Source: Branchiostoma floridae (lineage: Eukaryota > Chordata > Leptocardii > Amphioxiformes > Branchiostomatidae). From it: DNA of 64,000 nt. The stretch covers positions 9,104,324 through 9,168,323 of the forward strand of contig NC_049996.1 in NCBI RefSeq assembly GCF_000003815.2. The letters are read 5' to 3'. Numbering within the stretch: the stretch's first letter is position 1; each line of letters begins with the position of its first letter. Positions 1 to 13,990 of this stretch are shown here, piece after piece. A program made the translations under genes and the position numbers. The notes below the pieces were generated by a model. It was not told the DNA's origin and searched no databases. It saw only the letters and a list, made by a program, of their open reading frames with translations.

Positions 1-957
1 GTAATGAACTCTTTGCTGCAAGGTAGCGCTGCAGCAAGAGTGCAGTCCCAAATATGACTGAATCTATATCCCCCTCCCTGCTCATGTGAACTTAAATGAG
101 TGCAGCCCCATATGTTTATATTGAAGTGCAATAAACCATAATGATTCATTCGTTCATAAGATACAATCATGAAAAGGTGTTGGTTTCAATGGCATTTCTG
201 TTTTCGCAATTGAAATGTTGATCCACAAAGCTGTGTTACATATTTTTCAATGGAAACCTCACTTTTCTCCATTATTCTAATGTCTGAATGTGGGAGGGGG
301 TGCCAGTTGTATCTTTTACAGGGAAGCAATGGGGAAAATAAGATTCACAGGCTTATGACGTCAGACCATTGTCACGGATCACCAGCTGCTGTGTATGACT
401 GTTTGTGGGACATGACCTAGTATGTGCAGCCTTACTTATCCCACACAAACATGGGGTAAGGTGTCTGAAATGTCACACTGGGGTCCTGGTCTGGCATGCC
501 ACAACTTGGACATGGTGCTGATTTATTTGAGCAGCAACATAAACATTGAAATTTATTGCCCTCACATGGAAGGTTATGATTTTGGTGCCAGTTTTGTGTT
601 TGTGTTTGTGAATATCTGGAGAAGATGTGGATGGATACAAATTTGGTATGTGGGTAAGGGTCATGTAAACGAATGTTATGTTCGATCATGGGCCTTCTAG
701 CGGCGTTCTACGGTACTGCAATGCAACTTTGCGTCTTGATAACTCGTGTTCTGGACATGTTGTGTTCATGTAGTCATAACATTTCAAAAACATTATATAC
801 ATATTTAACCACAGAGGAGTTGCTGTCAATGGAAGGTACAAAATATACATTGCTGTAGCCTCAGCAATAACAGGAAATGCAGGAATGAGGTAAGTGGGGA
901 AACGACTGTGGCTTGTTGTTTGTGGCTGTGGTGTCGTATGGCGCTATACATGAGTAT

Positions 958-1057
958 NNNNNNNNNNNNNNNNNNNNNNNNNNNNNNNNNNNNNNNNNNN
1001 NNNNNNNNNNNNNNNNNNNNNNNNNNNNNNNNNNNNNNNNNNNNNNNNNNNNNNNNN
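958..1057. other. Assembly gap (100 N)
   Basis: Exactly 100 N, the usual placeholder for a scaffold join of unknown size. Confidence 1.
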
Positions 1058-1778
1058 AATTTGCTTTGCAAGCAGTATCATTAGTACCCCCACGCAGAGA
1101 ATGTGTTGGTCAAAGAGGAATGTTTTGACGTGATCACTCAAGGTAGGAGATTGAAATACTACATAGAAGTCAGGTATGTTCATACAAGATATTTTAAGGA
1201 TTTGAGATGATGTTATTTTGACTCAAGAGCAAACAAAATTACATCAGAAGGGTTGAAAACTCCATGGGAGTAGTCTATGTTAGAGCTACCTGAGAGAACT
1301 TACATGTAGGTGTGCGTATCTTATTTATTTCTGTACTGCAAGGTGTGGACAATGCCCTTAAATCTTCGTCAGCTAAGCCAATCTAAGAGAGAGGGACAAG
1401 GTGTGTTTTGTTAAAAGATCAACCAGTAATCTCAGTATGAGGTAATGTATTTTTGGGGCAAGGGACAGAGATATTAGCATTTTTACTGAGTAGAGCTGAC
1501 TTTCTCTAAAAAGATAATGAGACTTGGGTCTGAACTCTGATCCCCAAGACTGTGTTAGGTGTTGTGAAACCTGGTCTTTTGTTGGTGGGGTTGATTACTT
1601 GTAACCTTGAATGTTCTTATATATTCTAAGCCACAGCTTACATGATAACTTTTTAGAGTAGCATATTTTGTGCTATTCATTTCTGTCATGTCTGTTATCA
1701 CAGTGATATTGTATTGAGGTATCTTAATATGACGTTATGTCTAGAATTACTAACAGAAATGGCAAGCTAACTGTGAAT

Positions 1779-1808
1779 CCAAATAAAGTCAAGTCAAAGT
1801 CAAAGTCA
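1779..1808 (+). repeat. (AAAGTC)n short tail
   Basis: AATAAAGTCAAGTCAAAGTCAAAGTCAT looks like the short 3' repeat tail of a non-LTR retroelement (CR1/L2-like elements end so). No body is recognisable upstream. Confidence 0.45.
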
Positions 1809-2133
1809 TCACTTTTTAGAATATACACATTTGGCGTTATGGAACTGGGGATCAAACTTTGTCCATATACTCATGTATGATATGCAGCTGTTAGAAGAAT
1901 TGCTAATGACAGGTAGGTATACAGATACAGGTGGCCCCTTGTGTAATGTTAGCAGCGTAGAGCCATGCTTGGTTTTTAGCTGTGTTTACCACTCCGTAAT
2001 TGACAGGTGCGGGAAAATCTGTCAAGTCGTCAACATCAGGTCTTGTCAAATCCACCACTAGGCAGCCCAGTCACGTCTGACCCCTCGCTGACCCATGGCT
2101 CTGTTTTCCCACGTGGGTCGCCACACACCTGTT

Positions 2134-2153
2134 CACCCATCTGTACAGATGGG
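2134..2153. repeat. 20-bp perfect palindrome
   Basis: ACCCATCTGTACAGATGGGT reads the same on both strands. Isolated; no larger inverted repeat found around it. Confidence 0.8.
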
Positions 2154-5100
2154 TAAGCTTAGTGTGGAAAGGGAGGACCCATATAACACCCACAACAAAT
2201 AAGGTATCCCTTTTGAATGAAGTGCTTAGTCTACCTGTTTTCTTTTACATAATCTGCATTTAGGTATTTATCGATTGGTTATTTTCATCCATTATTATAT
2301 TACTGTCTTTTTATTTCAATCGTTCATTCTTGTAGTCATGTGAAAACTTTATTGTAATACATTGTTTTGTATCAGCTGATGATATCAGGAATTTTAAGAA
2401 ATCTTCAAATTGCATAACAAACCCTTTTTAGTCATTTTAAAGAAAGAGTTGTTCTAAGAAAGCCTCCTTTAAAAGTTTCATTTTGGTCAATCTTTAATTA
2501 TGGGACAGTGGTTCTTTTTAATTGCAATGTGTAAAATGTTTTGTCTTTGCAAGTTGTGTCCTTGAAAAAAAAATGAAGGTGAATAATTGCTCCCCTTGCA
2601 ATATTTATGTCTATGTAAATTAGCTGCAAACATGGCTGTCAGCTGAACATGAAAAAACACTTAACAGGAAATGTGTTGTGGTTTACAATATGGATTTCTG
2701 CAGGTTGTATAGAAAACATGTAGCCTTAAGAAGGGGACTTCCTTAGTGTTCTCTTGCTTGCTCCTAGTGTCTTCCATACTTCAATCAGAGGTAACATGTA
2801 TGTATTTGTACATGTACATGTATTTGCGTAACATCTTCTTGTGACCTTTATATAACTGTACAGAGATTCCATTCCAGGTCTTTCTCCAACTTAAAATTTT
2901 CCTCCATCCCAATCATTGTTTAGAAGGCCATGTTATTATTGAACCTCTGGTGGCATCTTAGATATCGGTAGGCCCCGATACTGCCTTAGGTTGGTATTGG
3001 TCACTGAGTTTCAGTTATTCCTTAAGTCACTATTTTGGTCTCTTAAGCTACCATGTACCTCCTATCTACTGGCAAGAAGTAGTTTAGACCATCCCTATGA
3101 TGAAGAAAGTGGCTGAAGAGTTACTGAAGCATTGGCCAGGTAAATGTCTTTTAGGCTGTGTTATCAGAACCTTATTTTCCAGTTAAGTAAACAGTTTTCT
3201 GTTCTTTCTCTTTTTCAGTCTACTACCTACCACCTACTACTATCTATTTTCTGTTTTGACTTCACACGTCAATGTCCTCACTTTTCAAGTTCCCATACAT
3301 GCACATGGACAGCTGTTGTTTTTGGTTCACAGATTAACGTGTCTGTAAAACTTCAATCAACCCTGACCTTCTCTCTGGCATGTACAAAATGTAGAGGGAC
3401 GGGCCTTATAGAGTATAGTAAATACTTTGTGCTTCTTAAGCAGCATGTTATACGAGTATTCAAAATGAAATGCACATGGCTTTCTTCTGGGCTTTGACAA
3501 TTTTCCCCTGAAAATGTTATATGTCCTGTACAATTATGTTGCTATGGTTCATAGTTCCACAAGTAGCAGGAAGGAAAAGATAAGAGAGATAATTATGTTT
3601 GTGCTAAAAACAAAGGCAACTGTACAACCTCAATAGGACGGCATGTGACACCATATCATATCACATCTTGTTTTGCAGCTTTAATCCATGGATTTGGAAA
3701 GATCAGCCACACATACCAACTCATATCCATTTATCATAATGTGTGTTTTGATGTCTTACTCTCCAAGCAGATGTTAGGCTCTGGCTGGTTTTGTTCGTTT
3801 TTGGGTTCGACTTTCTGTTTTGTCAGGTGTTCTTTATCATTATGTTTGGCTTGGCAAAATGAAGAAACCCTTATCAGATAGAAAGACGAAAATGCCTAAA
3901 AAAACTACAAAACCTGCCAGAGCCTAACCTCTGCTTGTGGAGGGTAGGATTTTCTTAAGGATATTTCAGCTTACTGTTACTTTTCGACCTTCCCACACAT
4001 TTGCAATACTAAGTATTAGACTTAAACATTAGGCAAAAGGTATTCCTGAGAACGAGCATGGCTTCAGTTTCTTGAGAGTAGTTTGTGGTTGTCGGGTGTG
4101 TCCACTGTCAGCTGCAGGTTTTGTTGTCGGGTGTGGACATTGTGTGTAGGTCAATGACACTTGTAGTCTCTTTAGCAGCTTGACCTACATAACATGTTGT
4201 GGTTGTGATTTTGAAGGGCTTGTTCACATGCCCAGTACTTTTCATTGACAAGGACACAAAGGGGGTTTTGGATGTACCAGATGCAGATTTTGTGTTCTAA
4301 AATGTTCTTGTGGTTAGTGCTTGGAAACCCCTATGATGTCTTTCAAAACTTAGTATGTGAATAGTATGTTGGTGTTAAGGCACAAGGACGTAGTACATCT
4401 TGTTTAATAGTACAAGAGCTGACATCCTAACAGGTACAGTGTATGTGGCTTCCCTATTCTTGGTAGAATTGTAAGTGTACTTTGTTACCTGCATCCACAT
4501 ATGTGTTATAGAACTGATATACCCAGCTTATGCCAGGTAATATTTGTTTAAATGGGTAACACCATACATGTACATAAGTTATGGTCAAGTGGTTGTTCAT
4601 GAACACTTTAGTCTGAGGTCAGCGCTCTTGCTTTGAGAAAAATGATACTTGTTTGCTGTTCGGAAATTTGCAGAAGGGCAGTCATTGTTATGACAAGGGT
4701 ATGATTTACCAACTTGAGACTTGAATTATATGATTTTTATGTAATTGACATGCGTATCTAATCTCTTTCAAATAGCCTGTTAAAACAATGTTGTTATGTA
4801 ATAACCTTTGCCTTGGTAATGTTTGTTTTAATATGTATGGATTTTGGCAGCATAACTCAATGGATTGTCATGAAAGTACTAAGTATTTGGTATGTGCTAA
4901 CATCATGTCTTAATATGTAGGAATGGAGCACATTTTGTCCCCTTTGGTCACCAGGCTTTCCAATTCTAATGGTACCTGGGATAGATCTGTCTTTTGCATC
5001 AAGTATGAAGCATTTTGCTGAAAGAATTGTCACAAATTTCCCATCTTCCTGTATCAAAATATTTTTTTCATATCTCACCATGCAAGTGACTTAAACTGAT

Positions 5101-8100
5101 GCAAACTTACATTAAATGATTTTTGATGGCCACACTGACAGTATGGGGCCCCAGGTGTTAAACCTGTTGTTAGCAGGCATCACAGACATGTAACCACAAC
5201 ATGGCTACATGCCTCACATACCTCAGGTGTATCCTTCTGTCACCACCACAGCAAAGACTTACAGCTAACAGTCCTGAGGATTGCTGCAGTCAGCAGAGAC
5301 TACATATATTGTCCAATAAATATGATCATATTTCCAGTTTATTATCAAGTAAATTTTGTGTGGTTTTACAAGTACATGATGTGGCTGATATAGAAACAAG
5401 TTGTGGCACGGTCATGCAAAGGAAATAATGAAAATAAGGATTTAAAATTTTAAGTGAGTCACGTACGCAAATGTTAACGTAACGGTTACATTACCTGACA
5501 TATGCATCCGAACAAAGTATTGAAGTACATGGATGTGCAACAACATAATTATGCCAATTTAGATTTGAGGCACTTGATATGGTGAGTAGGAAATATATCA
5601 AAAGATCTTCCTGTTATTTTGGTCAGAAATTGAATTATCCTCCCCTACCCATGGAGGTTCATTATCTGATGATATGGCTTTAGAGGTGCTGACCTGGTTG
5701 CCTTGGTGACCTTAGGGTCAAACTGGTAGAAGAGAGAAAGGCATTCCTGGAAAAGCAAAGGTCTACCATGATCACAATCAGGTATTCCTGGAACACAGTA
5801 TGTCCTTGAATTCGTTGTTGGTAAAGTTTACCTTTAGGACATTAAGAAATGTTGGTGATACAATATCAATGACATTTCGTATAATGGTAATGTTGCTTTA
5901 TAGGTTTTGATAAGGCTGTTTTCAGCTTTACTTTCCAACAATTTTCTGTTAAGACCAATTTTTCTTCCAAATGCCCTGGTTAGCTTTCACATCTCTCATA
6001 ATTCCTCAAATTTCCTTTTTCCCTTCTCCCATTGTTATCCTTGTTCTTTGTCCTATTTTACTCATTCGTAATCTTAGCATTGTTTTATTAACCGATGAAT
6101 CTACAAGCCATCCTCTGCTTCCTAGCGACACAGAATTTGTTCCCATGATGCCTCACTCCCAATGCCTGAGTCCAGTAATTTCCTAAGTGCCATACATGTA
6201 TCTCTGTATCAGGAGGGTCTGCATGGGGGTCCCGACAACGATTAACTCTAATTTAGAAGAACACCCTACATATTATGCTAAAATGAAGGAAGTTACAGTT
6301 ACACAAAATTTGGTCGCCTTACTACTTCAAATTATGTGAATAAGACGGCTTTCCCCACGAAATACTGGAAATCAAAAATGGCTGCCTGCGCCTTACACAT
6401 TCCCTCTATCATAGTGGTCAGTACTGTACTGCTGCGATAATGACCCCAGAAGAGCCCAGACAGTGGGGATGATGTTGATTACTTCTAATTGGGTCATACC
6501 ATCTCACTTTGGTAGGAACATGTATGGATCTGTAGCCTAACCAACTCTGATAGTTGTAACAGTGTGTCTAGGATAGTCATCTTGCCAATTTCTTTCTTGC
6601 TTTTCTTCAGAAATTGTATTGATTCTGAAATCGATGGTCAATCTAGGTAATTTACATCCTATAGGTTTACACATGTATGACAGACAAACATTTCTCTTGG
6701 TTACATTTTTTATGCCTAAGCATTTTGTGCTGTATGCTTTTTGCTATTTTTCAGGAACTTTATTTTTTTCATGTGCAAATTTTTCATGGGTAAGTTTTTC
6801 AAGAGAGAACTTGGTATATGTAACTCACTCACTTGGAACATTCATGTATGTTCTTGAAGCTTATTGCTTAAAGAGACTTGATAAGGGAATGTATTTCTTT
6901 CCTATATACAAAGCAGGAATGATTAAGTAACACACTAGATGTATATAGCATGTCATGGTCAATGTCTATTTTTGCTTGGTCATCTTGGTACCTGTGAAAG
7001 ATAGATACCTTTAAAAGGTAAAGCAGCCATCAATTTTGTTGGCTCTTACATAACTGCATAGAATTGACTGGAGTAGGTATAGTGGGTAATAGTCTTGCCG
7101 TTAGCTTGCATAGAATTCATAGTCTGTATAGACTGAATGACACACAGGTATTCCAGGAAAAATCCATACCTCCGGAAACCATACAGTTCTACAGGAATTT
7201 ACGATCCATACTCAGCTTCTTACTTTACGAACCCTTTGGAAAATCTGGATGGATTGCCTGAAAGGTAAATTCTCTACTCTTATCTTCTTTCCTCTGCCAA
7301 CCGGCCCTGCCAAGTATTTCTTTATCTTTCTTGATACCCTGACCAGCTGGTGTCTGGAGTGTTGCTTTTGAGTGGAGCAATATTTCACGCTAGAATAGCT
7401 GGGTGATGTATCCTCTAGCGCTGTAAGTGCTGCTTTATGGACTGTAGTCATCTGTGAAGTTGAAGTAGACAAACTCTGAATTGCCTGTTTTATTGTTGGA
7501 TATTTTAGATGCAAAAGCTAGATCCTTAGGCTTATTGTCTAATGTTGAAATTGTGAGTATACTCTTTGATTTAGTTCCATCTTCTTAATACTTTTACTGT
7601 CATTTGTTGTTTCTTAGACTTATTGATGTAAAATTTAAGGGGGAAAATTTTTAAACTTGTTCTTTTTTCTCAGATTCTGTTTTCTTGTTAATTAGTCAAC
7701 CTATTATTATTCTTTTAAATCCAAGAGATTTAATAAGTGTGCCATAAGCACTACCTCAAAATCTGCAATTGTAATGGTTCGTAGTCATTCTTAATGTTTG
7801 TTCTGAGAGCAAGCAAGAAAATGCAGCATTTGTTACGCTAGGAACTGTAAAATTCACACAATTACCATCTTTCCTATGCAATAAAGTATTGACTATTATT
7901 GCTTACATTATTTTATTGCAGAGATAACACTGTTCTAATGACTTGACCCATACCTCATTACCAAACATCAATCAAAAATTATATCAATTATCGAATCATT
8001 TATTTCAAAATCCTCTCGCATCAACTGTCCAAATTATTACCCAAGGAATATACCTACCGGTCTCAAATGGACAGTTAGGATGCAATAAGATCAATCATAA

Positions 8101-10569
8101 TCTCACCACTGATCATTGAATGTCACAGTGGCTTTCACAAAATTGATGCAAATAGTTGTCCCTTTGCAGTGTAATTCTCTCACTTGATGTAACATATTAG
8201 GTTGTGTATTGCACTTTCTTGATGGATGCATTAGAAAGCCGATACATTTGTTTTAGCAGTTATGTAATATGATATACACTTCTTTGCTCTGTCCTATTAG
8301 AATTTGCCCATCTTTGCGAGAGAGGATCTTGTCAGAATCTCTCCTGATCACTCAAGCTTTTTGAGAGATGACAGACTGCCAGCTGTTATATACAACATAA
8401 GATTGGAGCTTAAAACACTGAGAATATGCCAACCCCTAAACCTTAAGGGATAGTGTTCTCCTAGTGTTCTCCCTTCTTGTCAAAGGACTTTCCCTGAAAG
8501 TCTGTCTCCATGACAGGACATGTTTGTTCAGGAAATCCCTTGTTTACATGTAAACATCCTCCCCTGTATGATCTCACCAACCTGACGTCATCCAAACACT
8601 TTTCCGCCAACGTTTCGGTCCTAATAATCCTGTGGAAGAAAAGGGAGGATATCATGCGTAGGAAGTGGTAACAGCAAAACCCAACTGTCAGGATTGCTAT
8701 ATTTATACTCCTGTTCACCTATCTCATTTGCCAAGAATATAAAAAGAGGAACTGCACAGCTGGAAACATTGTGATTCTTGATTTAGACCTGCGATGGCCT
8801 TGCCTTTGGTCAGAGAGAAATGAAATTGTCTAGGCTACAGTTACACTATCCTGAAATAGAGTTTAATTGTGATAAGTGGGGGTCAGCTAGGTCAGGGGAG
8901 CGGTCACGAACTTCATCTTCAATCGCAGCGGTAAAAGCGAAAACCAAACACCTTATCCTTTCAACTTGCCACAGTAGTTAAACAGTAACTGTACCCTTTG
9001 TTGCTTGCTTTGTAGAAACTATAAAAGAAGCGGTCACAGAACAAGAGCGATGGAGAAATGTATGATTCCTTTTGTAGAAGTGATGGAGTTTAGGGATGAT
9101 CCCTATGGATAACTGGTGGCTTGTTGACTGCAGTTTGGGACCCCAATCAGTGTGGATTGTCTCCTCTTCAGATGAGGCGTAGAACGTGCCTGACTCCTGG
9201 CCATAAACTCTCAGCATAACTACACCTTATCTTCACCCTGAGGGACATTTTCTCTGCAGTGGAGTTTTTACTGTCCTGGTCTTTTGGATTACATTCGCAT
9301 GGTTCCTTGAGGTAGGTTTTAAGTCTTTGAGGGAGACTATGATGATATTGTATCTCAGACACTGCTTTAGTTTAATAGGCTGGCTTCTGTCACATGTATG
9401 TATATTGAACATTGTTGTACAGATTGAAATTTTTCTGGATGAAGTTTATTAAGTACAATGTAGATTTCAACAGCAACTGTATTGAATTGCAATGCATGCA
9501 GTAGTCATTTCGGGTTGAAATCTGGCCCCATGTGTTTGAAAGTACTTATGTTTATGATAGCATCAACACGGACCCTTAGCACTGGAATTTCAAATATGAT
9601 AAAAAGATAACATGAGTGTAGGAAAAGCCAGGATTTTAGTTTATTATGAACATACATTTTGTTTACAATCTAGCTGGTGAAATGCTATTTGATGGTTTTA
9701 ATGTTTAACTTATAAGAAACATTCTTGGTCACATAAAACATAACCCTTCTGTCTTCCAAATATACATGTACCAAATAAATGTTCTTGTTGACAGTATTTC
9801 ATGTAATGATGACCCTCATATAAACACAAAGAACCACTTCATTTGTGTACACTGGAGGGGAAATCGGTCCTTAAAAGGTTAATCTGACTTAATTGAGCAT
9901 AAAATGGTTAAAAACAATGATGTGCTTATTTGGTGAGGTTGACAAAAGATCTTATGACAAGAGAATGGAGATATCTGTGAAGTTTAGAAGTTTATTTGCC
10001 GTTATTTGGGAAGGGTTATAGTGTGCATAGTTAGGATTTGGTAAGTTGGTGAGAGGTAGTAGGGATGGGGCCAGGCCATGTTGTGATATCCTTTTACTAA
10101 GTTTACACAAGCAGAGGGGACTGTACAGTATCAACTCTTAATGGAGGCTGTTGTTCTGAGGGATGAACCATTAATGTCTGCCTTGACTTGAAGTCGTTGG
10201 TTGATGGTTTTGGGTAAAAACTGCTGTTTTAACATTTTGGTATCCCTTTTTATACAGCTTTGGATGTCAACTAAAAATTGTCTGTTGAATTGTGATGGTG
10301 CATTTAGGTAGAGTACTTTTTGAGAGGGTAATTAAAAGTAATTTCCTGATCGAAAGAAGGCCTTTTTTATATATACAGTTATCAAGTATGATTTGGTGAA
10401 AATTGTGGTGTCCTTCATCTTAAGTATACATCGTTACAAAGATATGTAAAAGTGGTAATTAGAGTCAGGGTAAACCAATTGGAAGATGTAAGGGGTGTCC
10501 AAATATTGCAGAAAATTATTCTTTATAGTCAGGGAGTCCTGGAAACATTTTTTTATCTAATTATATTTC

Positions 10570-12005
10570 AGCCATACATAGTATGGTGAAATATATTGTA
10601 TTCGTAATGTTTCTTTCTTTCTTTCTTTCTCCTGTCAAATCTTCAAAGTGATTCATCTCCGCCGTTCCTGGACCGAATGACCTGAAATTTGGCACAAGGG
10701 TAGAGTGAGCCAATACCAAAATGTGTTTTTTTTAATTTTTTTCATATCTGCTCCTTAAATGATTTTATTAAGGTTTTATTGCAACTTTTGGACCAAAACT
10801 GTATAATTTGGCCCCCTGTACCATGGTATTACATCCAAATGACCTGAAATTTGGGACAGAGGTGCCCTAGATACTTATTCAAAGGATCCATGTATAATAT
10901 TTGGTATAAATCACTTCAAAATGGCTCCTTAAGGAGGTTTTTGTGGGAGAGTTTTGGATATGTGAGATTGAAGTGCCGAGGTCAACGACCTCTAGGTCAT
11001 TCTGGTGTGTCAGGGCCACAGGTGTGCCAGGTAGATCCAATTATCTACCTACCTACCTAGTCCATAGACATCCAGGTGGTTGGGGGACAAGGTAAATCCA
11101 ATTAATGACCAGCCAATGAGCAAGCTCGTTTTGCTGGAAGAGTCCATTGTTGGACAGGGGGTGTTTTTAAAAATTTACTTTTAGACTTTGGTGATAATGC
11201 CAATGTTTTTTTAGCGGAAGTGTTTTTGCACTGAACCACTTGACATAAGACTACTACTGGGACAGTCCATTTTTGCACATAGGGGGGATTTTTAAAAAAT
11301 TCAGTTTTGGACATGGGTGATGATTCCGAATTCCATTTGTTGAATGGAATTTGACCCGCACCTGAAGACTGCACATGAGGAGGATTTGGCAGCCAATCAG
11401 CAAGCCTGGTGTTATCTGGAAGAGTCCATTCATGCACGGGGGACTTTTTTAAAATTCAGTTTTGGACTGGGTTGCTTATTATACAAAAGGCCATGTACTG
11501 TGAGTATTTCTGGACTATTGTGCAATTGTAAACAGGGTGTGCTGGGAGATTCCATTCTTCGACGAAGGGGGTATTCTTTTAAATTCATTTTGTGGACTTT
11601 GTTGATTATGTCGATGTCCTATTTTAGCTGATTTATTTTTGGATCGCTCCAATTTACATAGGGGTATAACAGGAAGAGTCGATTCTTGCACAGAGGTTTT
11701 TTTTTTTTCATTTTTGGTTTTGGACGGCTGATGATTCAAAATTCCATTACTTAGCGGAAGTGTTTTTGAAGTCGTCTATTTTAACTTTCTACATGGGGTG
11801 CACTAGAATAGTCCATTCTTGAAGGAGGTTTTGTAAGATTCATTTTTGCTCGTAAGTGTGATTAGTAGTTAGAAGTCATTTTAAGCAGAAGTGTTCCATT
11901 TTTGCACATGGGTGATTTTGGAACAGTCTATTGTTACATGAGGAGGGAGATGGCTGAAATATGCTGTATTTGCTCTCAAGCAAATGTCGGCCTTTCTAGT
12001 TGTTT
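10570..12005 (+). repeat. Interspersed-repeat block with degenerate tandem units
   Basis: Opens with GGTGAAATATATTGTATTCG and a CTTT tract (10,611-10,631), continues with the motif GAATGACCTGAAATTTGGCA and a related copy AAATGACCTGAAATTTGGGA 160 bp later. From 11,130 to 11,930 it contains degenerate units of roughly 130 bp built on GAAGAGTCCATTSTTGCACA-like and TTTTAAAATTCAGTTTTGGA-like motifs. It closes with GCTGAAATATGCTGTATTTG, a near repeat of its opening. Confidence 0.65.
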
Positions 12006-12624
12006 TTCTTTTTGACCTTTTAATTTTTTTTTCAAATCACAGTGTATGTATATGTATTTGATTCCTTAAATTCAGTGAGATTGTGATTGGTTGATCCTTC
12101 TCTGTGGCCAATGGAAGGAGTGTACACTTAATTGTAGGGCTTTGAATTCCAAGCAAACTGCTGTCACTTACCTGTAAGTGGTTTCTTCAGGGTGACAGAA
12201 ATAGAATTTTACATTAGATGTACATTGAGGTTTCAGGCAAAATTGACAATTTGTTGACTCCATTATAGACTCCATCATCTTAAAAGTTTTCTTTATCAGA
12301 AAGGTTATTGTATTGGTACTATAAGTAGATAGCTATTAAGATTTAAGTAGACATATGTTGCCTATAATCTTAAGCACACCATTACTCTGACTTACTGCAA
12401 AGCCATTTATAGAACCATCTGTGCATTTAAATGGAGAATTTGTAGTACCCAGAATATATATAGCACAGATACTTGCCAATTAAAACTGAAGGTGAAGTTC
12501 TTGAATAAGCAGTCCTCTTTCCAAGGTCTTTGCCAAGGCTAACTTGATATTGACAACATCCATCATTCCTTTGAACCCTTATAGTGGCTAGCGTCCCATA
12601 CGGCAGCAAGCGTCCTTGCTATTT

Positions 12625-12870
12625 CAGTACCAGGGTAATATTTTGATATGGATACATGGATAGGTTGCAAGCCTTCCCCTTTAATGTGCTTAAAGCTCTA
12701 ACACGGACCCCAATTTTACATCTCTTTCTGAAAGACAGGTGCAGCCCCAACCAAGATGCCCTCCCAGTATTTAAACTACATGTAAGGCCTCCCATTTGTA
12801 AATGAAACAAGGGGCTCAACTGTAAGGCTGTTACCAGTTGAGCTACAGGGACATCCTTTGAACATCCCTT
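12625..12870 (-). mobile_element. tRNA-derived SINE fragment
   Basis: On the minus strand GTCCCTGTAGCTCAACTGGT gives a tRNA A-box-like start, followed about 60 bp on by a degenerate B box (GTTTAAATACTGGGAGGG). A body follows containing GCACCTGTCTTTCAGAAAGA and GGGGTCCGTGTTAGAGC. The tRNA head recurs without the body in the tandem array that follows. Confidence 0.6.
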
Positions 12871-13027
12871 TTCCAAAGCCTGGCCTGAATTGATATTGAC
12901 ATCACCCATGCATGTTGCCACTTTAGCTATAGGGACGTCCCTTTTCCAAAGCCTATATCAAGGCTGAATTGATATTGACAGCACCCATACATTTTAACAG
13001 TTGAGCTACAGGGACATCCCTTTTCCA

Positions 13028-13147
13028 AATAGCCTGAGAACCGTCCTCCGTAGTGACTGCTGGCTCAATACTTTCACTTGCTTTTCTGTGGTTAGCAAGC
13101 GAAAGTATTGAGCCAGTGTCACTACGGAGGATGGTACTCAGGCTATT
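13028..13147. mobile_element. 120-bp hairpin element, copy 1, inserted in the tandem array
   Basis: TAGCCTGAGAACCGTCCTCC and onwards is matched inverted by GGAGGATGGTACTCAGGCTA. The inner arms CTCAATACTTTC / GAAAGTATTGAG pair as well. Flanks TTTTCCAAA and TTTCCTAAA suggest a diverged 9-bp duplication of the array sequence. Confidence 0.88.
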
Positions 13148-13304
13148 TCCTAAAGCCAAGCCTGAATTGGTATTGACATCTCCCATACATGTTGCCAGTT
13201 TAGCTACAGGGACATCCCTTTTCCAAAGCCTATGCCAAAGCTGAATTGATATTGACAGCACCCATACATGTTATCAGTTGAGCTACAGGGACATCCCTTT
13301 TCCA

Positions 13305-13425
13305 AATAGCCTGAGTACCATCCACCGTAGTGACCGCTGGCTCAATATTTTCGCTTGCTTTTTTTGTGGTTAGCAAGCAAAAGTATTGAGCCAGTGTCAC
13401 TACGGAGGATGGTACTCAGACTATT
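13305..13425. mobile_element. 120-bp hairpin element, copy 2
   Basis: Same element and orientation as copy 1, at the same position in another array unit. Flanks TTTTCCAAA and TTTCCCAAA. The shared insertion point shows that the array unit carrying the element was itself duplicated. Confidence 0.88.
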
Positions 13426-13593
13426 TCCCAAAGCCAAGGCTGAATTGATATTGACAGCATCCATACACAAGCTGTAATGGCCAGTCCCTGTAGTTAAACC
13501 TCCCTAAGTGGTGCACAGAAAACACCACCATTAGACATCATGTCTTGTCAGCCCAATTTGTATACATCCTCCCAGTTGACTCTGAAGGACGGG

Positions 13594-13990
13594 CGCACAA
13601 ATCACTTTGAACTTGAGGCTGTTAAGAAATGGTAGGGAGGAAAATGTCATGTTAAAACAGGATTCCAATTCTAGACTCTCCTGTCACAAACTGCAAATCA
13701 CTTTGAAGTTGGGCTTTTGAGAAAAGGTAGGGAGCAAAATGTCCTCTTGAAAGGGGATTCCAATTCTTGTAGGCTCTCCCATCACAAACTGCAAATCACT
13801 TTGAGGTTGGGGCTGTTAAGAGAAGGTTGGGAGGAAAATGTTGTCTTTAAACAGGGTTCCGATTCTCCTAGACTCTCCCATCACAAACTGCAAATCACTT
13901 TGAAGTTGGGGCTGTTGAGAAAAGGTAGGGAGGAAAATGTCATCCTAAAACAGGATTCCAGTTCTTTTACACTCTCCCATCACAGACAGC
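13594..13990 (+). repeat. Tandem repeat, four units of 97-99 bp
   Basis: CTGCAAATCACTTTGAAGTT followed by GAGAAAAGGTAGGGAGGAAA and CTCTCCCATCACAAACTG recurs, with CAAATCACTTTGA at 13,597, 13,694, 13,792 and 13,891. The 99-codon frame over it is a product of the repeat. Confidence 0.92.

Larger units (their letters stand above)
1..10569. other. Non-coding stretch, presumed intron or upstream sequence
   Basis: Apart from the gap, the AAAGTC tail and the palindrome, I see no exon with recognisable family similarity, no RNA gene and no clear mobile element. Reading frames here are short, AT-rich and without conserved motifs. If the gene starts further upstream as in vertebrate Trio, this is part of a large intron. 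Confidence 0.6.
12828..13470. repeat. Tandem array of the SINE head, period about 90 bp
   Basis: Units of the form GAGCTACAGGGACATCCCTT, TTCCAAAGCC, GCTGAATTGATATTGACAGC and ACCCATACATGTT repeat at about 12,845, 12,930, 13,005, 13,200, 13,285 and 13,435. Two of the units are interrupted by an inverted-repeat element. Confidence 0.85.

Noticed and set aside
8595-8640. CCGAAACGTTGGCGG-type motif (minus strand) as a third hammerhead core
   Set aside because: GAAAC is present, but no CTGANGA and no stem II can be formed; at most a decayed fragment.
12619-13261. Minus-strand frames with repeated DVPVAQL and CMGDVN
   Set aside because: Translation of the SINE-head tandem array; the DNA explains the repetition through tRNA-like sequence.
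13594-13990. Regularly spaced repeats resembling a CRISPR array
   Set aside because: The whole unit repeats, with no unique spacers, and the window is a eukaryotic genome with spliced exons.
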